A stretch of DNA of 64,000 nucleotides from Novipirellula caenicola (lineage in GTDB: Bacteria; Planctomycetota; Planctomycetia; Pirellulales; Pirellulaceae): the NCBI RefSeq assembly GCF_039545035.1, contig NZ_BAABRO010000015.1:62001-126000 (forward strand), read 5' to 3'. The translations under genes were made by a program, and so were the position numbers. Of the stretch, positions 7,009 through 15,572 are shown in pieces (positions within the stretch are counted from its first letter, which is position 1; each line of letters begins with the position of its first letter). The notes below the pieces were generated by a model. That model was given only the letters and a program-made list of their open reading frames with translations, searched no databases and had not been told where the DNA came from.

Positions 7009-9330
7009 ATGCAGCGGCGCGCGATCACCGTCTCGGGCATTGTCCAAGCGGTGGGGTTTCGTCCCTTTGTTTATTCCCTCGCGACCAAGCTGCGACTGGT
7101 TGGTTTTGTCCAGAACCGGTCGGGCGTCGTCTATATCGAAGCCGAGGGAAATGACACCGCGTTGGATCAATTCGCCGAGCAGCTCCGCTGCCAAGCTCCT
7201 GGGCTGTCGCGGATCGACGACCTGACGTGGCAGTCGATCCCGATCGTCAACGATGCGGGGTTCCGGATGATCGACAGCGATCGGGCCGAGCTTGCTCAGG
7301 TCTTTGTCTCGCCGGACGTGGCGACGTGTCTCGATTGCCGCCGTGAACTGTTTGATCCGGCGGATCGGCGTTATCGCTATCCGTTTCTGAACTGCACCCA
7401 GTGCGGTCCCCGGCTAACGATCATTCATCGCGCACCGTACGATCGTGTGAATACGACGATGGCCGCATTCGAAATGTGCGCGGCTTGTCGTGCCGAGTAT
7501 GAACGGCCCACGGACCGCCGTTTCCACGCCCAGCCGATCGCGTGCCCGGATTGTGGACCCACCCTGCAGCTGCTCGACGAGATGGCCATGCCGCTCGATG
7601 AGGCGGATCCTTTAGAAAGTTTTGTTGCAGAAATCAAACAAGGCAACATCGGCGCTCTCAAAGGGATCGGCGGGTACCATCTGGTTTGTCAGGCCGGTGA
7701 TGATGCAGTCGTCAATCGGCTTCGGCAACGTAAATGTCGCGAGCAGAAACCGTTTGCCGTGATGGTTCGTGATTGGACGCAGGCAGCGAAGTGGTGTGTG
7801 ATCGACGAAGCGGAACTGCAACTGCTGCAGTCATCGCGGCGGCCGATCGTTTGCCTGCGAAAACGCGTTTGCCTGCGAAGACGCAAGGATGTCGCTGGAA
7901 TTAGCGACGCGGTGGCTCCTGGGAATGCGTTTCTCGGTGTGATGCTGCCTTACAGCCCGCTTCACGAATTGTTGCTGGATCGCGTCGGGGACGAGCCCCT
8001 GGTAATGACCAGCGGGAATCGTAGCGACGAGCCGATCGCCTACGAAGATGCCGATGCGGCCGTGCGGCTGCGTGGGATCGCGGATCGGTTTTTGATTCAC
8101 AATCGACCGATTCACGTCCGTTGTGACGACTCGGTCACCCACATCATCGCAGGCCGTGAATCGCCGATTCGACGTTCGCGAGGGGATGCGCCGATGCCGA
8201 TCAAACTGCCTTTTGATTGCTCGCAACCGATGTTGGCAGTGGGTGGGCAGCTCAAAAATGTGTTTGCACTTGGCAGCGGTTCCAATGCATTTTTGAGTCA
8301 CCACATTGGCGATCTAAATCACTTGTCCGCCGTGGACACGTTTCAGCGTGATGTGGGGATGTACGAGCAATTGTTCGGAATCACGCCACGGGTGATTGTC
8401 CACGATTTGCATCCCGATTACGCGTCAACGCGGTACGCGATCGAACGCGCCGAGCGTGATGCGACGCTAGCATTCGCAGTTCAGCATCATCATTCGCACT
8501 TGGCAAGTTGCATGGCCGAGCATGGGATTGACGGTGAGGTGATTGGCGTGATCTTTGACGGCAGCGGTTACGGTAACGATGGGACGATTTGGGGCGGTGA
8601 GTTTTTGATTGGGGGTTACCGATCGTTCCGCCGTGCCGCTTATTTGCGTCCCATTCGGCTTCCCGGTGGCGACAAAGCGACCAAGGAACCGTGGCGAGTG
8701 GCGCTCAGCTATTTGACGATGGCCGAGTGTGACGTCGAAGGATGGCTGAGCGAAATCGACACGGTGATTCGTCCTCGCGTAGTAAGCGTCGTCCAGCAAA
8801 TGATCGATCGTGGATTCAACTCGCCCTGGACATCGAGTGCCGGCCGATTGTTTGACGCGGTCGCGGCGATCGCGGGCGTCCGCCAGACGGTTCATTTCGA
8901 GGGGCAAGCCGCGATCGAACTCGAATCGCTCGCGCTCGACGTCGACTGTGAAAAAACGTACCGGTGGAACATGACCAATGCGATCGATGCGCAGGATGAT
9001 TGGCATCCTTCACTCGATACGCGACCACTGATTCGCGGCGTATTTGCCGATGCGAAAAACCAAGTCGACAAGCGACTGATTGCGCGTCGATTCCACAACT
9101 CGCTGGCGGCGATGACGGTTCAAACATGCATCCAACTTGCGAACTCGGCTTCGCTAGACCGAGTGGTTCTCAGTGGAGGCGTTTTTATGAACACGCTCTT
9201 GACCACCCTTGTTGCCGAAGCATTAGAAGCCAAAGGACTTCGTGTTTTTCTTCATGAGCGTGTGCCTGCAAACGATGGCGGCATCAGTTTGGGGCAACTC
9301 GCGGTCGCAGCCCATCATGGGCAGTGCTGA
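7009..9330 (+). CDS. hypF: HypF carbamoyltransferase
   Basis: HypF makes the CN ligands of the [NiFe] active site by transferring a carbamoyl group to the C-terminal Cys of HypE. The 773-residue protein has all expected parts. An acylphosphatase domain (VSGIVQAVGFRPFVY) occupies residues 1-90. Two zinc-finger modules follow (CLDC..., CTQCGP, CAAC, CPDCGP, about 105-185), then a YrdC-like domain (about 200-385). The Kae1-like domain contains QHHHSHLASCMAEHG, FDGSGYGNDGTIWGGE and VVLSGGVFMN. It follows ferritin by 24 bp; hypC starts 126 bp later. An 18-bp in-frame tandem duplication inside the YrdC part (7849-7884) adds six residues. Confidence 0.96.
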   Translation: MQRRAITVSGIVQAVGFRPFVYSLATKLRLVGFVQNRSGVVYIEAEGNDTALDQFAEQLRCQAPGLSRIDDLTWQSIPIVNDAGFRMIDSDRAELAQVFVSPDVATCLDCRRELFDPADRRYRYPFLNCTQCGPRLTIIHRAPYDRVNTTMAAFEMCAACRAEYERPTDRRFHAQPIACPDCGPTLQLLDEMAMPLDEADPLESFVAEIKQGNIGALKGIGGYHLVCQAGDDAVVNRLRQRKCREQKPFAVMVRDWTQAAKWCVIDEAELQLLQSSRRPIVCLRKRVCLRRRKDVAGISDAVAPGNAFLGVMLPYSPLHELLLDRVGDEPLVMTSGNRSDEPIAYEDADAAVRLRGIADRFLIHNRPIHVRCDDSVTHIIAGRESPIRRSRGDAPMPIKLPFDCSQPMLAVGGQLKNVFALGSGSNAFLSHHIGDLNHLSAVDTFQRDVGMYEQLFGITPRVIVHDLHPDYASTRYAIERAERDATLAFAVQHHHSHLASCMAEHGIDGEVIGVIFDGSGYGNDGTIWGGEFLIGGYRSFRRAAYLRPIRLPGGDKATKEPWRVALSYLTMAECDVEGWLSEIDTVIRPRVVSVVQQMIDRGFNSPWTSSAGRLFDAVAAIAGVRQTVHFEGQAAIELESLALDVDCEKTYRWNMTNAIDAQDDWHPSLDTRPLIRGVFADAKNQVDKRLIARRFHNSLAAMTVQTCIQLANSASLDRVVLSGGVFMNTLLTTLVAEALEAKGLRVFLHERVPANDGGISLGQLAVAAHHGQC
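7849..7884 (+). repeat. 18-bp in-frame tandem duplication inside hypF
   Basis: GTTTGCCTGCGAAAACGC (7849-7866) is followed by a copy with one change (7867-7884), encoding VCLRKR-VCLRRR. The insertion is basic and keeps the frame open. Confidence 0.85.
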
Positions 9331-9455
9331 AACGGTGGTGGAAATCGCACTGAAAATGTAGCGAAATCCGATTTTAGCCTCACGCAATTCCGACTCGATA
9401 GTGATACGTTAGACGTTGCTTCGTCACCCCACAATCACTGAGCGAGAGCGAGTCG

Positions 9456-9731
9456 ATGTGTCTTGGGATCCCTGGAAGGGTCGTCGAAACCTTCATCGAG
9501 CATGATGTCATGATGGGAAAGGTTGATTTCGGCGGCGTCTTCAAACAGGTCTGTCTGAATCTGACTCCGGATGCGGAAGTTGGCAAGTATGTGATTGTGC
9601 ACGTCGGATTTGCCTTGCAAGTGATCGATGAATCGGAAGCGGAAAAGGTTTTTGAGTTTCTGCAGCACATGGATGATTTGCAGGAGTTACGGGCAGGCGA
9701 AGAGGACGCGAACGTGGAGGGGGCGCCGTGA
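9456..9731 (+). CDS. hypC: HypC hydrogenase assembly chaperone
   Basis: A 91-residue protein starting [11 protein letters not shown], the HypC signature in which Cys2 binds the iron of the Fe(CN)2CO intermediate together with HypD. The rest ([40 protein letters not shown]) is the usual OB-like fold. The 3' end overlaps hypD as GTGA, so the two partners are translationally coupled. I see no clear promoter in the 125 bp after hypF; transcription may continue from upstream. Confidence 0.95.
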   Translation: MCLGIPGRVVETFIEHDVMMGKVDFGGVFKQVCLNLTPDAEVGKYVIVHVGFALQVIDESEAEKVFEFLQHMDDLQELRAGEEDANVEGAP

Positions 9732-10885
9732 AATTCCAAGCGGAATATCGCGACCTCGTTGCGGCAAAAAAACTTCAGCGGGCGATCGGCGAAATCGTCA
9801 CCCAGCCGTGGACGATTATGGAGGTCTGCGGCGGTCAAACGCATACGATCGTTCGCTACGGTATCGATGAACTGCTGCCGGATGAAGTTGAATTGGTGCA
9901 CGGCCCTGGATGTCCGGTTTGTGTCACTCCGCTGGAATTGATTGACAAGGCTATCGAAATTGCATCCTGCGATGACGTTATCTTTTGTTCGTTTGGTGAC
10001 ATGTTGCGAGTTCCTGGCAGCCGGCATGATCTGTTTGAGATCAAAGCCAGCGGCGGCGACGTGCGGATCGTCTATTCGCCGCTGGATTGTTTGAAAGTTG
10101 CCGAGCAAAATCCCGACCGAACGGTTGTCTTTTTCGCAGTCGGATTCGAAACGACGGCCCCTGCCAATGCAATGGCCGTGTGGCAGGCCAAAAAGCGGAG
10201 GATCGACAACTTTGCCGTGCTCGTTTCCCACGTGTTGGTCCCACCGGCGATGGAATCAATTTTGTCGTCACCGAATCATCGGGTTCAAGGTTTCCTCGGC
10301 GCTGGACACGTCTGTTCGGTGATGGGATACGAAGATTACGAGCCGTTGGCCACGCGTTATCAAGTTCCCATCGTCGTCACCGGGTTTGAGCCTGTCGATT
10401 TGCTCGAAGGGATTTACCGCTGTGTGCGGATGCTCGAGCAAGGCAAAATCGGTGTCGACAATCAATACGCACGAGCGGTCAAACGCGAGGGAAGTCGCGT
10501 CGCGCAAGGCTTGATCAAAGAAGTGTTCGAGGTGACTGATCGCAAGTGGCGCGGTATCGGCACGATCCCCCACAGCGGATTTCGGTTGCGATCCGAATAC
10601 GAACGCTTTGACGCCGAACAGCGATTTGCTGTCGGCGACGTGCAAGTGCGGGAATCGAGCAAATGCATCAGCGGAATGGTTTTACAAGGCATTCATAAAC
10701 CACACGAATGTCCGGCGTTCGGCAAGGAATGTACGCCCGAGCATCCTTTGGGGGCAACGATGGTGTCGTCCGAAGGAGCCTGCGCGGCCTACTACAACTA
10801 CGGACGGTTGCTGGAATCTCACCAACCCTCGTGTTCCTCAACGTTGGCCGGGAAACCCGCAATCGTTCCACTTCCGACAGATTAA
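9728..10885 (+). CDS. hypD: HypD Fe-S scaffold for the Fe(CN)2CO unit
   Basis: HypD carries a 4Fe-4S cluster and, with HypC, builds the Fe(CN)2CO group. The 385-residue sequence shows the family motifs [40 protein letters not shown], and a Cys-rich C-terminal part ([42 protein letters not shown]). It begins with GTG inside the hypC stop codon and is followed by hypE after 6 bp. Confidence 0.96.
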   Translation: MKFQAEYRDLVAAKKLQRAIGEIVTQPWTIMEVCGGQTHTIVRYGIDELLPDEVELVHGPGCPVCVTPLELIDKAIEIASCDDVIFCSFGDMLRVPGSRHDLFEIKASGGDVRIVYSPLDCLKVAEQNPDRTVVFFAVGFETTAPANAMAVWQAKKRRIDNFAVLVSHVLVPPAMESILSSPNHRVQGFLGAGHVCSVMGYEDYEPLATRYQVPIVVTGFEPVDLLEGIYRCVRMLEQGKIGVDNQYARAVKREGSRVAQGLIKEVFEVTDRKWRGIGTIPHSGFRLRSEYERFDAEQRFAVGDVQVRESSKCISGMVLQGIHKPHECPAFGKECTPEHPLGATMVSSEGACAAYYNYGRLLESHQPSCSSTLAGKPAIVPLPTD

Positions 10886-10891
10886 CAAGCC

Positions 10892-11983
10892 ATGCCCCCG
10901 ATTGCCGACTTTGATCAAATGAGTTGTCCCACCCCGCGTCGTCAACACGAGCGTGTGCTTCTCGGACACGGCAGCGGCGGCAAGTTGAGTGCGGATCTGA
11001 TCCAGCGTGTCTTTCTGAAGGAACTCGGCAACGACGTGCTCTCGTCGCTTGAAGATTCCGCAACATTGGCGTTGGGATCGCTAGAGCCTGCGGTGGACGA
11101 TGCTCGGTCAGGACCGCGAATTGCCTTCACCACCGATTCGTTTGTGGTCAAACCGCTGTTCTTTCCCGGCGGTGATATCGGCAAGCTGGCGGTTTTCGGA
11201 ACGGTCAACGATTTAGCGGTCGTCGGCGCGACTCCATTGTACCTTTCAGCAGCGTTCATCCTCGAAGAAGGATTTGAGATCGAATTGTTGCGGCGGATTG
11301 TGATTTCGATGCGACATGCGTGTGATCAAGCCGGAGTGACGTTGGTCACCGGCGATACCAAAGTGGTCGACCGTGGCAAAGGCGACGAGGTGTTCATTAC
11401 GACGACGGGAATCGGACTGCACGCAGCCAACCACGCGTTATCGATTCGCAATGCTCGGCCCGGGGATCAGATCATTGTTTCGGGAACCATCGGAGATCAC
11501 GGGATGACGATCATGTCGACCCGCGAAGGGATTGAATTTGAAACGGCGCTGCAGAGTGACACGGCGCCGCTGAATGATTTAACGCGAGCGATGTTGGACG
11601 CGTGCCCCTCGATCCGCGTCATGCGTGATCCAACGCGGGGCGGCGTCTCGAGCACGTTGAACGAATTGGCGACGGCTTCGAATGTAGGGATTTTACTTGA
11701 CGAAGCTTCGATTCCGGTGCGTCCCGAGGTTCATTCGGCATGTGAGATGCTTGGATTGGATCCGATGTATGTGGCCAATGAAGGCAAATTGATTGTGGTG
11801 GTCGCTGAACAAGATTGCCAGTCACTGATGAAGGTGATGAAGCAACATCCGCTGGGCCGAGATGCCGCGGTGATTGGAAACGTGACCGCCGATCATGCGG
11901 GAATGGTGGTGATGCGAACTCTGGTCGGTGGTCAACGCGTCGTGACGATGTTGGCCGGAGAGCAATTACCGAGGATTTGCTGA
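10892..11983 (+). CDS. hypE: HypE carbamoyl dehydratase
   Basis: HypE dehydrates the carbamoyl group received from HypF to a thiocyanate on its C-terminal Cys. The 363-residue protein has the PurM-like fold signature LLGHGSGGKLSADLI, RDPTRGGVSSTLNELA for nucleotide binding, and ends exactly in PRIC, the required C-terminal cysteine. It is six bases after hypD. The 205 bp that follow before the next gene show no clear promoter. Confidence 0.96.
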   Translation: MPPIADFDQMSCPTPRRQHERVLLGHGSGGKLSADLIQRVFLKELGNDVLSSLEDSATLALGSLEPAVDDARSGPRIAFTTDSFVVKPLFFPGGDIGKLAVFGTVNDLAVVGATPLYLSAAFILEEGFEIELLRRIVISMRHACDQAGVTLVTGDTKVVDRGKGDEVFITTTGIGLHAANHALSIRNARPGDQIIVSGTIGDHGMTIMSTREGIEFETALQSDTAPLNDLTRAMLDACPSIRVMRDPTRGGVSSTLNELATASNVGILLDEASIPVRPEVHSACEMLGLDPMYVANEGKLIVVVAEQDCQSLMKVMKQHPLGRDAAVIGNVTADHAGMVVMRTLVGGQRVVTMLAGEQLPRIC

Positions 11984-12188
11984 TGTCGTTCCGCTTCAGG
12001 AAGTGCGTTACAGCGTTCCGGTTTGGGCTGGAATGAATCGGGAAATATTATTATCCAAATTCGGTGAGAATCGGTTTGCAAAGAGATGCATTCGAGTGAT
12101 CGCATCGTTATAAACGAGAGACCGGCACTGCGACGTTTGGGCCGACGAGAACGCGGTTGCAGGCGAGATGACCCCAGGGGGGCACGAA

Positions 12189-13151
12189 ATGAATTATGAG
12201 CAAGTGACGGAGATTGCGGACGCCAAATTGTACAAGGGTTACATGCTGTATCCTTGTCAGGGCTCGGCGATCAAGCACACCACGCCGTGCCGTATTGGCA
12301 CACTTCATCCGGCGGGCAACTCGGCGGGGAAACCCGATTGGATGCGGACGCAGTGTTTGGTGGTCGGCGAGGCACCGAGGGTTAGCATTGCTGCGCGATT
12401 TTTGCATCTGCTGAATCGTGACCTCTTTGAACTTGATGCTCCTGCGGACACCCTTCCTCGGGATTGGCCGCAGCAAGTCACGCCAGTCGCTTCCATTCGA
12501 GTTGGTGAAACGCTTTATCAGACTGCTCATGAGGCGATCAAACGCGAGATCCGTCTATCGACACAGTCGCTGCAGGAAATGGTCGGTTATGCCAGGCACG
12601 ATGCATTTTCGTTTAGTTTGGGCATGGATGTTCAGTCGCTTGAAAGTCACGGGAAGTGCGTTGCGGTTCTGCATCGCAGCCAATCGAGCATCACGGGCGA
12701 TATCGAAATGACGTGCGAAGCGGTCGCGGAGCATGTTTTCAAATTGACTGTCACGCTACAAAACACCACCCAGTGGTCGGGGCATCCCATTCGCCAACGC
12801 GAAGATCGATTGGATTGTATTTTCGTCTCGGCACATCTGATTCTTGGTGTCGAACACGGCGAGTTTGTCTCGGCGATCAACCCGCCATCGAAATGGGCAA
12901 CTTCGGCGGCAACGTGTCAGAACCAGGGATTGTGGCCTGTTTTGGTTGGGGATCTGCCGGATCGCGACTGGATGCTAGCAGCTCCGATCGTGCTGCGCGA
13001 CTACCCACAAATCGACTCACCAAGCCCCAGCGAGATTTTGGCGGAAGCCAAGGGTGACGAAACCTCGCCGCAAAGAATCAGGACGAGGAACGATCACAAG
13101 AAATTGAAAATCTGCAGCAGTGCTCCACGAGCAAGATCGATCTCGAAGTAA
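12189..13151 (+). CDS. hydrogenase-locus protein of unknown function (large)
   Basis: This 320-residue protein sits inside the hyp cluster between hypE and hypA. Its opening (ADAKLYKGYMLYPCQGSAIK) and later segments (LTVTLQNTTQW, HLILGVEHGEFVSAINPP, GLWPVLVGDLPDRDWMLAAPIVLRDYP) match, from memory, an uncharacterised family encoded beside hydrogenase and hyp genes in actinobacteria. No catalytic motif is recognisable and there is no signal peptide. I start it at ATG 12189, which has a GGGGGG run six bases upstream, rather than at in-frame ATG 12168. The last 30 residues are basic and look off-frame; a different frame from about 13066 to 13249 looks more protein-like, so a 3' frameshift is possible. 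Confidence 0.7.
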   Translation: MNYEQVTEIADAKLYKGYMLYPCQGSAIKHTTPCRIGTLHPAGNSAGKPDWMRTQCLVVGEAPRVSIAARFLHLLNRDLFELDAPADTLPRDWPQQVTPVASIRVGETLYQTAHEAIKREIRLSTQSLQEMVGYARHDAFSFSLGMDVQSLESHGKCVAVLHRSQSSITGDIEMTCEAVAEHVFKLTVTLQNTTQWSGHPIRQREDRLDCIFVSAHLILGVEHGEFVSAINPPSKWATSAATCQNQGLWPVLVGDLPDRDWMLAAPIVLRDYPQIDSPSPSEILAEAKGDETSPQRIRTRNDHKKLKICSSAPRARSISK

Positions 13152-13301
13152 CCCGAATCAATGGCGTCAATGCGAAGGTGAAATTTACGAGGATCGTCCA
13201 AAGTGAATCGAATTCGCCGCCGACAGAGATGGCCGTTGTTCTAAAATAGATTAGCGACCCATTGGATCATTATCTCACCCGTTTATCAAAAGGAAGATGT
13301 G

Positions 13302-13607
13302 ATGAAAGAAGAAGATTGGAACCGACTCGAAGGCCGGCCCCATCCTAAGTGTGTTAGCTTTTGTGGACGCGACCTGCGTGTGGGCGACCGCGTTCGTGTG
13401 TGGCCAAAAAAAGAAGACGACTCCAAAGGCCTGATCATGGCCGGAAAAATTGCCATCATTGATGATATTGAGCAAGACAATGAAAACAAAGTGCATCTTG
13501 CCGTCGTGATGGAGGATAAACCGGGACGTGATTCTGGCGTGAAACGTCAGCCTGGGCACCGCTTCTTTTACCATCTCGAGGAAGTGGAGCCTTTGGATCC
13601 CAGTTAA
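13302..13607 (+). CDS. small hydrogenase-locus protein of unknown function
   Basis: A 101-residue protein between the large unknown and hypA. It contains VGDRVRVWPKKEDDSKGLIMAGKIAIIDDIEQDNENKVHLAVVMEDKPGRD followed by RQPGHRFFYHLEEVEPL, a beta-rich pattern. I recall the same pairing of a small beta protein (HLAV..DDPGRD..PGHRFFF) with the previous family in actinobacterial hydrogenase clusters. The true start is ATG 13302 with AGGAAG five bases before it; the GTG one codon earlier is less likely. Its position suggests a maturation, scaffold or regulatory role, but nothing in the sequence proves one. Confidence 0.75.
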   Translation: MKEEDWNRLEGRPHPKCVSFCGRDLRVGDRVRVWPKKEDDSKGLIMAGKIAIIDDIEQDNENKVHLAVVMEDKPGRDSGVKRQPGHRFFYHLEEVEPLDPS

Positions 13608-13660
13608 GCCGCTGCGTGACAGGGGCACACGCAAAACGGCACGGGTGAAAGGCAGGATCC

Positions 13661-14023
13661 ATGCACGAATTATCGATCGCCATCCGTATCATCGACATCG
13701 CGGAGGAAGAGTCGCGGAAACACGACGACGCCTGCGTGATGGCGGTGCACCTAAAAATCGGCTGCATGTCCGGAGTGGTGATCGAGGCGTTGTTGTCGGC
13801 GTTCGAGATCGCGAGAGAAGAGACGCTGCTGGCCCACGCGGAACTGAAAATCGAAGCGTTGCCGGTGAAAGTGCGCTGTCCAAAGTGTGATTGCGAGCAA
13901 TTGGCAGATTCGATTCAGTGTTTGTGTTGCAGTGTTTGTCGAACGCTCTCGCCCGAAATCACCCAGGGCCGTGAATTGGAGGTGGTCGCGGTGGAATTGG
14001 AACCTCTGGAGACAGTGCAATGA
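13661..14023 (+). CDS. hypA: HypA nickel chaperone
   Basis: HypA delivers nickel to the hydrogenase large subunit with HypB. The 120-residue protein begins with the nickel-binding MHE motif and has a zinc site formed by CPKC (73-76) and CSVC (90-93). Length is typical. The stop overlaps the hypB start as ATGA, indicating coupling. It lies 53 bp after the small unknown gene. Confidence 0.94.
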   Translation: MHELSIAIRIIDIAEEESRKHDDACVMAVHLKIGCMSGVVIEALLSAFEIAREETLLAHAELKIEALPVKVRCPKCDCEQLADSIQCLCCSVCRTLSPEITQGRELEVVAVELEPLETVQ

Positions 14024-14733
14024 CCGATCCAGCCCTGCATCGATCGACGGCCGGTGTCGCAACAAGGCTGGTTCAAGTTCGCACCAAAATACTGAAGCAA
14101 AACGACGTCGTGGCTCGCCGTCTGCGACAATGTTTTCACCAGAATGGCGTGTATGTTGTCAGTTTGGTATCGAGTCCAGGTTCGGGGAAAACCATGTTGC
14201 TCGAACAGACCCTAACCATGATGCGGCAACGTGGGCACCGCGTGGCGGCGTTAGTCGGTGACCTTGCGACCGAAAACGACGCTGCAAGACTCAAGCGTGC
14301 CGAAGTGCCCGTGCGGCAAATTACCACCGGTACCGTTTGCCATTTGGAAGCCGAAATGCTGGAAAAGACGCTGGCGGGCTGGCAACTCAACGAACTTGAT
14401 TACTTGTTCGTTGAGAACGTTGGAAACCTCGTTTGTCCTGCGACGTATGACTTGGGAGAAGATCTGCGTTTGGTGTTGTTCTCTACAACCGAAGGCGAAG
14501 ACAAACCGCTGAAATATCCGACCATCTTTAACACCGCCGACATGGCGGTGATCACCAAAATGGATTTGGCCGAAGTGGTCGAGTTTGATGCCGAAGCTGC
14601 CCACAGGAATATTCATGCGGTTCGACCCGAGATGGAGATTCTGGAATTGTCTGCCAAGTCGGGCGCCGGCATGCAGCAGTGGCTGCAATGTTTGGAAGCT
14701 CACCGAGCGGCGTCCGCCTCGGCGTCGACATGA
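14020..14733 (+). CDS. hypB: HypB GTPase for nickel insertion
   Basis: A 237-residue GTPase that powers nickel release to the hydrogenase precursor. It has Walker A SSPGSGKT (51-58), the metal-site segment GDLATENDAAR, VENVGNLVCPA and the guanine-specificity motif ITKMDL. There is no histidine-rich N-terminal stretch, so this HypB is of the non-storing type. It is coupled to hypA by a 4-base overlap and ends the hyp cluster. Confidence 0.95.
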   Translation: MTDPALHRSTAGVATRLVQVRTKILKQNDVVARRLRQCFHQNGVYVVSLVSSPGSGKTMLLEQTLTMMRQRGHRVAALVGDLATENDAARLKRAEVPVRQITTGTVCHLEAEMLEKTLAGWQLNELDYLFVENVGNLVCPATYDLGEDLRLVLFSTTEGEDKPLKYPTIFNTADMAVITKMDLAEVVEFDAEAAHRNIHAVRPEMEILELSAKSGAGMQQWLQCLEAHRAASASAST

Positions 14734-14964
14734 GTTGGCGTCGACGTCTGGAAACAGTCAGCTGTTAATCCAATAACCGCTAGTTTGGCAATCACGCTTG
14801 CCTAGGTGGTTTTGCCTGATGGGGCTCCAATTGACCTTCGTCTGCGGTAGTGTTTGCGCAGCACGGCGTCCTCGGGTTGGCCGTTTGCGGTTCACCGTGG
14901 TGCCTAAGCGAGCAGTTGTCCGAGGTTTATCCGATCAAGCGTGGAACGTGATCCGCGTTAAAAC

Positions 14965-14981
14965 TTGGCACATCAATTGCC
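14965..14981 (+). promoter_or_regulatory. sigma-54 promoter for the AhpD-oxidoreductase operon
   Basis: TTGGCACATCAATTGCC matches the consensus closely: TGGCAC, N5, TTGC, with GG at 14967-14968 and GC at 14979-14980. It lies about 65 bp before ATG 15057. The remainder of the 323-bp gap after hypB (14734-15056) has no gene I can support. Confidence 0.75.
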
Positions 14982-15056
14982 CCTTCGCTAGCGATGAAAA
15001 CGGGGGCTCGTTCCCTCGGCTCCTTTGTCCAAATTGCTAATTCCTGGGGACCAACC

Positions 15057-15572
15057 ATGCCACATGTCAAACCGCTTGATTCCTCCAACGCGCCCGAGGA
15101 TTCCCAACCCATCTTGAACGCGATCGAGAAAAAGTTCGGTCAATCACTGAATATTTTCAACACGCTGGCCTATCAACCAGACGTGCTCGGCGGAGTGACG
15201 CAAATCAACGATGGCATCCAAAACGATCTGCCTGGCAAACTACGCGAACTCGCCTATTTCAAAGCATCGCAAGTCAATGGATGCGAGTACTGTTCGCATT
15301 ATCATAAGCAAGCGGCGAAGAAGGCGGGGGCATCGGATGCTCAGATCAAGGACATCGACAACTATGACACTAGCGATGCGTTTGATGAGCAAGAAAAGGC
15401 GGTGCTGATGTATGCCGAGCAATTGACCAAGACGGCTCAGGTCGATCCGGCCACCGTTGCAAAATTGAAAGAGTTCTTGGATGAGAAGCAATTGGTCACG
15501 CTCGCTGCGACCGTGGCGCTAGCGAACTTCACCAATCGTATCAATCATGCATTGGATATTCAGTTGCCATGA
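15057..15572 (+). CDS. carboxymuconolactone decarboxylase / AhpD-like protein
   Basis: A 171-residue helical protein of the AhpD-like alkylhydroperoxidase family. The redox motif GCEYCSHYH gives Cys-x2-Cys-x3-His, preceded by LRELAYFKASQVN. AhpD proteins reduce a peroxidatic partner or act as disulfide reductants. I chose ATG 15057 because GGGGA lies six bases upstream and the strong sigma-54 site ends at 14981; the upstream in-frame ATG 14994 has no ribosome site. The stop overlaps the next start as ATGA, which implies the two products work together, probably with the flavoprotein reducing this disulfide. Confidence 0.85.
   Translation: MPHVKPLDSSNAPEDSQPILNAIEKKFGQSLNIFNTLAYQPDVLGGVTQINDGIQNDLPGKLRELAYFKASQVNGCEYCSHYHKQAAKKAGASDAQIKDIDNYDTSDAFDEQEKAVLMYAEQLTKTAQVDPATVAKLKEFLDEKQLVTLAATVALANFTNRINHALDIQLP

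Noticed and set aside
14786-14802. TTTGGCAATCACGCTTGCC as a sigma-54 site
   Set aside because: Eleven bases separate GG and GC instead of ten; the correctly spaced site at 14965 is better placed.
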